Of a stretch of DNA of 42,980 nt, positions 40,500-42,980 are shown one piece after another; the first letter of the stretch is position 1, and every line of letters starts with the position of its first letter. Made by a program: the position numbers and the translations under genes. The notes under the pieces are model-generated. The model was not told the DNA's origin. It was given only the letters and a program-made list of their open reading frames with translations, and ran no database searches. This stretch comes from Thermoleophilia bacterium (GTDB lineage: Bacteria > Actinomycetota > Thermoleophilia > Gaiellales > Gaiellaceae): assembly GCA_025929895.1 (NCBI GenBank), contig JAICPI010000021.1, positions 1 through 42,980 of the forward strand, written 5' to 3'.

Positions 40500-41996
40500 G
40501 TGGCCGAGTTCGCCGGGACCGTTCGGGATGCATACGGCTTCGAAGGAGCGACGCTCGACCTCGGCCGCGGCGTGCACGAAGGAGCGCTCGAGCGCGACGC
40601 GGTCGTGCAGCTCCCGCTCGCGACGTCGAACCGCCACGGTCTGATCGCGGGCGCGACCGGAACGGGAAAGACTCGCACCCTCCAGCTCCTCGCCGAGGGC
40701 CTCTCCGACGCCGGCGTCGCCGTGTTCGCGGCCGACTACAAGGGCGACCTCTCCGGCCTTGCGGTGGCCGCCCCCGCCGAGGGCAAGGCGGCGGAGCGGA
40801 TGGCGGACCTCGGGCTCACGCACGAGCCGCGCGCGTTCCCGGTCGAGTTCCTCTCACTCGGCGGGATCGGGCCGGGAGTCCCCGTGCGCGCCACGGTCAC
40901 GGACTTCGGGCCGCAGCTCCTCGCGAAGATCCTCGGCTCCAACGAGACGCAGGAGTCGAGCCTCGCGCTCGTCTTCCGCTACGCGGACGAGCGCGGCCTC
41001 GCGCTCGTCGACCTCGCCGACCTGCGCGCGCTGCTCGCGTTCCTCGAGTCGAAGGCGGGCAAGGAAGATCTCGCGGGGATCGGCGGCGTCTCGAAGCAGA
41101 CGATCGGCGTGATCCTCCGTTCGCTGGTGCAGCTCGAGGACAGCGGCGGGAACGAGTTCTTCGGCGAGCCGCAGTTCGAGATCGCCGACCTGCTTCGCAC
41201 GACCCCCGACGGCCGCGGCGTCGTCACGTGCCTCGAGCTCGCAGCCGTCCAGGAGAAGCCGCGGCTGTTCTCGACCGTCCTCATGTGGCTGCTCGCCGAG
41301 CTCTTCGAGGCGCTGCCCGAGGTCGGCGACCTGGACAAGCCGAAGCTCGTCTTCTTCTTCGACGAGGCGCACCTGCTCTTCGACGACGCGACCGACGCCT
41401 TCCTCGAGTCGGTCGAGCGCACCGTCCGGATGATCCGCTCGAAGGGCGTCGGCGTCTTCTTCGTCACGCAGCATCCGACCGACGTGCCGAGCTCGGTGCT
41501 GGCACAGCTCGGCAACCGGATCCAGCACGCGCTCCGCGCGTTCACTCCGAACGACGCCGACGCGCTGCGCAAGACCGTGCGGACCTACCCGTCGTCCGAG
41601 CTCTACGACCTCGAGGCGCTGCTCACGAGCCTCGGCATCGGCGAGGCCGCCGTCACGGTGCTCGACGAGCAGGGCGTGCCGACGCCGGTCGTCCACACGC
41701 GGCTGCTCGGGCCGCGGGCGAGCATGGACCCCGCGCCCGACCTCGACGGCCCGGCGAAGGCGTCGATGCTCTGGGCGAAGTACGGCACCCGCCTCGAGCG
41801 GGAGAGCGCGGCCGAGGCGCTGGCGAAGCGCGTCGAGTCCGCGCCCGAGCCGGAGCCCGCGGCGAAGCGGCCGGCGCCGAAGCCCGCGAAACCTCCGACC
41901 GACGGCCTCAACGACTTCATGACCTCGCGCCAGGGCAAGGCGCTCCAGCGCGAGATCGTCCGCGGCATGTTCGGGATGCTCCGGAAGCGGCTCTGA
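40500..41996 (+). CDS. HerA-like ATPase (DUF853/helicase-type)
   Basis: 498 residues from GTG 40500 (an ATG at 40488 would add four residues but overlaps the -10). The N-terminus reads AEFAGTVRDAYGFEGATLDLG, then Walker A AGATGTGKT (about 50-57), FAADYKGDLSGLA, and Walker B VFFFDEAHLLF (about 283-293). TQHPTDVPSSVLAQLGNRIQHALRAF is the HerA/FtsK-like sensor region. The C-terminal linker is Pro/Lys/Ala-rich, and the end QGKALQREIVRGMFGMLRKR is the DUF853 tail. Members are hexameric ATPases, likely DNA translocases, of uncertain role. No NurA partner is adjacent. Confidence 0.87.
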   Translation: MAEFAGTVRDAYGFEGATLDLGRGVHEGALERDAVVQLPLATSNRHGLIAGATGTGKTRTLQLLAEGLSDAGVAVFAADYKGDLSGLAVAAPAEGKAAERMADLGLTHEPRAFPVEFLSLGGIGPGVPVRATVTDFGPQLLAKILGSNETQESSLALVFRYADERGLALVDLADLRALLAFLESKAGKEDLAGIGGVSKQTIGVILRSLVQLEDSGGNEFFGEPQFEIADLLRTTPDGRGVVTCLELAAVQEKPRLFSTVLMWLLAELFEALPEVGDLDKPKLVFFFDEAHLLFDDATDAFLESVERTVRMIRSKGVGVFFVTQHPTDVPSSVLAQLGNRIQHALRAFTPNDADALRKTVRTYPSSELYDLEALLTSLGIGEAAVTVLDEQGVPTPVVHTRLLGPRASMDPAPDLDGPAKASMLWAKYGTRLERESAAEALAKRVESAPEPEPAAKRPAPKPAKPPTDGLNDFMTSRQGKALQREIVRGMFGMLRKRL

Positions 41997-42021
41997 CCTG
42001 GGATTTTCCGGGTTTCCCGCC

Positions 42022-42027
42022 TATTCT
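42022..42027 (+). promoter_or_regulatory. -10 element (TATTCT) of the zinc-ribbon gene
   Basis: TANNNT 33 nt before the GTG at 42060, leaving a leader of about 26 nt that contains the strong Shine-Dalgarno AAGGAGGT. The -35 is weak. Confidence 0.45.
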
Positions 42028-42045
42028 CTGAGCGGACATGGCGGG

Positions 42046-42053
42046 AAGGAGGT
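42046..42053 (+). promoter_or_regulatory. Ribosome-binding site of the zinc-ribbon gene
   Basis: AAGGAGGT, 6 nt before GTG 42060. It decides the start in favour of 42060 and against the out-of-frame ATG at 42038. Confidence 0.75.
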
Positions 42054-42059
42054 CTCCGG

Positions 42060-42320
42060 GTGGCGGCGTACCCACGATTCGTGCCAGCCTGCACGAACTG
42101 CGGGGCGGAGCTCCCGAGCGGCGCACGCTTCTGCCCTCGCTGCACCGCACCCGCCGAGCCCTCCGCGACCACGACGGAGGACGAGCCGCCGCAGGAGCGA
42201 TCCTGGCGACGCCGATGGGAGCGGATCGTGTTCGCGGCGCTCGTGATCCTGTTCGCGGGCCTGGTCGCGCTGCTCGTGCTCGTCTTCGGCTTCGGCTTCC
42301 TCGTCGAGGACTCCCGGTAG
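42060..42320 (+). CDS. Zinc-ribbon, single-span membrane protein
   Basis: 86 residues. An N-terminal zinc ribbon has CTNC (residues 11-14) and CPRC (26-29), spaced as in zinc-ribbon domain proteins. A charged linker (TEDEPPQERSWRRRW) precedes one membrane helix (about 55-80: IVFAALVILFAGLVALLVLVFGFGF) and a short tail. Function unknown; probably binds zinc in the cytosol while anchored to the membrane. It is followed 4 nt later by the HTH/coiled-coil gene. Confidence 0.82.
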   Translation: MAAYPRFVPACTNCGAELPSGARFCPRCTAPAEPSATTTEDEPPQERSWRRRWERIVFAALVILFAGLVALLVLVFGFGFLVEDSR

Positions 42321-42324
42321 GCGC

Positions 42325-42804
42325 ATGACGACCGTCCTCGAGCTCGCCGCCCACTCGGGCCTTCCAGTCGAGACCGTGCTCCGCGTCCTGCTGCGCGAGC
42401 CGACGAACGAGGCCGCACGACGTGCGGTGGAGCTCGCGGTCGAGGAGCTGGGCCTGCCGGACTACCCGCGCCCTGACGACCACGTCGAGGTGCTCCCGGC
42501 CGTTCCCCAGCCCGCCGACCCGATCGTCTCCCCAGCCCCGTCGTCCCAGCCCGAGCTCGTCGCAGAGCTCCGAGGCGTGCTCCAGGAGCTCGCCCGGACG
42601 TTCGAGCGCGAGCGCCGCGAGCGCGTGAACGACCTCGATCTCACGACGAGCCTGCTCACGGAGGGCTGGCGCAACGTCGACCGGCGGCTCGGGAGGCTGG
42701 AGAAGATGATCGAGCGCCTCGATCGCCGCGAGTTCCTCCGGGAGCCCGAGCGTGGCGGCGCCGAGATCCACCGGCTCGACGACCTCCGCCGTCCCGGCAC
42801 CTAG
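42325..42804 (+). CDS. LacI-like HTH fused to a coiled coil
   Basis: 159 residues. Residues 1-45 ([41 protein letters not shown]) track the LacI-family HTH and hinge pattern. There is no sugar-binding domain. A Pro-rich stretch (55-72) is followed by a helical region (75-130: [46 protein letters not shown]) with heptad-like hydrophobics, i.e. a coiled coil. It could be a small DNA-binding or nucleoid protein; not a known family to me. ATG start 4 nt after the zinc-ribbon gene. Confidence 0.7.
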   Translation: MTTVLELAAHSGLPVETVLRVLLREPTNEAARRAVELAVEELGLPDYPRPDDHVEVLPAVPQPADPIVSPAPSSQPELVAELRGVLQELARTFERERRERVNDLDLTTSLLTEGWRNVDRRLGRLEKMIERLDRREFLREPERGGAEIHRLDDLRRPGT

Positions 42805-42821
42805 GCGGCAAGGCTCGGCAC

Positions 42822-42980
42822 GTGGACGCCGACCCCGTCGAGCTCAGGGTGCTCGGGTGCCTGATCGAAAAGCAGCGGACGACGCCCGACCAGTATCCGC
42901 TCTCGCTGAACGCGCTCCGGCTCGCGTGCAACCAGTCGACGAACCGCGACCCCGTCGTCGACTACGACGAGCCGCAGATC
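42822..42980 (+). CDS. yceH: YceH (DUF480) protein, N-terminal part
   Basis: Partial gene: 53 codons without a stop to the end of the window. The start [50 protein letters not shown], cut by the window, follows the DUF480 pattern ([32 protein letters not shown]), which forms the first of two winged helices. Function is unknown, though relatives bind DNA. It is 17 nt downstream of the HTH/coiled-coil gene, with no leaderless -10 and only a weak AAGG, so it is probably co-transcribed. Confidence 0.9.
   Translation, partial: MDADPVELRVLGCLIEKQRTTPDQYPLSLNALRLACNQSTNRDPVVDYDEPQI

Noticed and set aside
42038-42328. ORF starting at ATG 42038
   Set aside because: Out of frame with the zinc ribbon and with no RBS; Arg-rich shadow.
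1-42980. CRISPR arrays, tRNA/rRNA genes, integrases and transposases
   Set aside because: I looked for periodic repeats, tRNA T-loop patterns and transposase motifs by eye and saw none; only the two-copy hairpin is repeated.

Overview
The window is a stretch of very GC-rich chromosome, densely coded on both strands. Gene content and order point to an actinobacterium, most likely class Thermoleophilia (Gaiellales-like). The evidence is an argCJBD-R-GH operon, an fhaA-fhaB-pstP-rodA-pbpA-pknB cell-wall/kinase cluster, an M. tuberculosis-type Dcd, DUF4446 and DUF4015 proteins, a SufU-type SUF operon, frequent GTG starts and many apparently leaderless genes. The class assignment is inference from gene families. 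No rRNA, tRNA, CRISPR array, prophage or recognisable transposase gene was seen.

Layout. 1-2371 (+): end of glnA, a PII protein without the usual modifiable tyrosine, and amt. 2368-6456: a SIMPL-domain secreted protein, a two-domain rhodanese, a secreted PKD-repeat protein and an O-antigen-ligase-like membrane protein. 6504-13277 (-): arginine operon argC-J-B-D-R-G-H, fully coupled by 4-nt overlaps, with no argF. 13307-16321: VOC-like small ORF, HNH nuclease, YdcF/DUF218 protein, DUF4446 protein, a membrane-anchored unknown, and the first copy of a hairpin repeat. 16383-25717 (+): kinase with a polytopic tail, fhaA, fhaB, pstP, rodA, pbpA, PASTA kinase pknB and ddl, i.e. phospho-signalling joined to peptidoglycan synthesis. 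25707-30169 (-): another Ser/Thr kinase followed by a large cyclase-ATPase. 30203-32977 (-): GabT-like aminotransferase and a DUF4015 putative glycosidase, separated by the second hairpin repeat. 33042-36838 (+): dcd, a NAD(P)-binding protein, an MMPL transporter and a tiny membrane protein. 36839-37079: a 241-nt gap holding what looks like a complete small transcription unit on the minus strand. 37080-38487: O-methyltransferase, SRPBCC protein, DUF4260 protein. 38484-40481 (-): sufS-sufU-Rieske. 40500-42980 (+): HerA/DUF853-like ATPase, zinc-ribbon membrane protein, an HTH plus coiled-coil protein, and the start of a YceH (DUF480) gene.

Expression signals. Genes within operons are joined by 16 four-base NTGA start/stop overlaps that use all four NTG codons, including two probable CTG starts. 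Ten lead genes carry a TANNNT hexamer 5-8 nt before the start codon, the pattern expected for leaderless mRNAs. Three divergent gene pairs have overlapping -10 elements. Convergent genes usually overlap at their stops, and only one clear intrinsic terminator was found. The least explained items are the two-copy hairpin element (15065-15165 and 31619-31783) and the putative small RNA/peptide unit at 36841-37061.
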